Source of the DNA: an uncultured Bdellovibrionales bacterium
Lineage (GTDB): Bacteria > Bdellovibrionota > Bdellovibrionia > Bdellovibrionales > JAMPXM01
Length of the DNA: 6,068 nt
Direction of reading: 5' to 3'
Assembly: GCA_937927435.1 (NCBI GenBank)
Contig: CALBDW010000168.1
Coordinates: 1 to 6,068 of the forward strand
This document shows positions 5,642-6,068 of the stretch, in pieces. Positions within the stretch are counted from its first letter, which is position 1; each line of letters begins with the position of its first letter. The notes below the pieces were generated by a model. The model ran no database searches. It was not told the origin of the DNA and saw nothing but the letters and a program-made list of their open reading frames with translations. The position numbers and the translations under genes were made by a program.

Positions 5642-6068
5642 AATTAATAAGGAGTGCGTTCAATCCATAAGAGGCCGCTTCCGCGGCAAGCAATCCGCCG
5701 ATGTAGACGATCCAAAGACCTTTTCCTTTCAGCCCGGACGACTCCCTTGCTGCGGTAAAAAGAAGGCCGAGATGCCACGCAAGAACGGTGATTGCTAATA
5801 GGGCGATCACGATAGTGTAGACCGCCGATGCGTTTTCAGCTCGCCTTGGAAAATGGGCGGGAAAGAGAAATGCCAGTGCCGAGATAATAAGAACAAACGC
5901 AGCATAGGGAAGACGTGCCAGCGCAACGCTGCTTAAGAAATCGATCGGGCGTAAGTTTCTTTGGCGGAGAAGAAGGCTTCCGAGATAAAAGGCCCCTGCG
6001 AGGCACAGGATGTTAATCGCGTTTTGTACGATTAACTCCAACGCGGAAAACGAATACTTTTCGACTCG
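5640..6068 (-). CDS. YIP1-like polytopic membrane protein, 5' end beyond the window
   Basis: The frame is open from the right edge (first codons RVEKYSFSALELIVQN) to TGA 5640-5642, giving the last 142 residues. The only internal start near the edge is TTG 6041, which lies inside what looks like continuous coding sequence, so the real start is probably outside. Four hydrophobic segments are visible, at about residues 13-34, 52-70, 81-105 and 117-141 of the fragment. A cytoplasmic-looking loop (RQRNLRPIDFLSSVALARLPY) lies between the first two. This spacing, with a conserved ALARLPY entering the second helix, resembles bacterial YIP1-family inner-membrane proteins, which usually have about five membrane segments and have no settled function in bacteria. 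The family call is moderate; any polytopic membrane protein would look similar. It is followed directly by the exported hydrolase gene, so the two are probably co-transcribed from a promoter outside the window. Confidence 0.55.
   Translation of the reverse strand, partial: RVEKYSFSALELIVQNAINILCLAGAFYLGSLLLRQRNLRPIDFLSSVALARLPYAAFVLIISALAFLFPAHFPRRAENASAVYTIVIALLAITVLAWHLGLLFTAARESSGLKGKGLWIVYIGGLLAAEAASYGLNALLIN

Noticed and set aside
5632..5643. TTG 5643 as start of the alpha/beta hydrolase
   Set aside because: ATG 5631 has GAGG at ideal spacing and leaves a compact signal peptide; the TTG overlaps the stop of the upstream gene and has no ribosome site.
6039..6041. TTG 6041 as the true start of the membrane protein
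   Set aside because: The frame continues open to the window edge with plausible coding sequence and there is no Shine-Dalgarno before the TTG, so the gene is treated as 5'-partial.

Overview
The window looks like ordinary chromosomal sequence from a Gram-negative bacterium, roughly half G+C by eye. It has exported proteins with classical signal peptides, a lipoprotein with a lipobox, a GloA-type glyoxalase, a DUF5329 protein and a bacterial four-helix-bundle (S23-like) protein. That mix would fit a member of the Bdellovibrionota or the former Deltaproteobacteria, but this placement is an impression, not a demonstration. I see no rRNA, tRNA, CRISPR array, insertion sequence or phage module.

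Layout, left to right. (1) At 1-318, minus strand, lies the 5' portion of a four-helix-bundle protein that runs off the left edge. Its conserved core is clear, but its N-terminus lies in another frame, so it appears frameshifted. (2) At 424-876, minus, is a complete GloA-like glyoxalase/VOC protein with all four metal ligands and a strong ribosome binding site. (3) At 877-1110 is a divergent intergenic region with a 6-bp-arm inverted repeat. (4) At 1111-1881, plus, is an orphan nucleotidyltransferase-fold protein with an intact catalytic triad. (5) At 1899-3934, minus, a two-gene unit encodes an NAPE-PLD/UlaG-like metallo-beta-lactamase-fold lipoprotein, broken by a one-base frameshift, followed by a tightly coupled LysR-type regulator starting at GTG. 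A good sigma-70-like promoter (TTGTAT, 18 bp, TATAAT) precedes it. (6) At 4097-4507, plus, is a small secreted DUF5329 protein. (7) At 4552-6068, minus, a second two-gene unit holds a YIP1-like membrane protein (5' end beyond the right edge) and an exported alpha/beta hydrolase with a canonical EF-hand calcium loop inserted before the catalytic Asp.

The two minus-strand pairs are short operons, judged by spacings of a few bases and Shine-Dalgarno sequences that overlap the upstream stop. The remaining genes appear to be single transcription units. There is no sign of a multi-gene defence, secretion or biosynthetic system. The points most worth a second look are the EF-hand insertion in the hydrolase, the two apparent single-base frame disruptions within 6 kb, and the regulator co-transcribed downstream of the broken lipoprotein gene.
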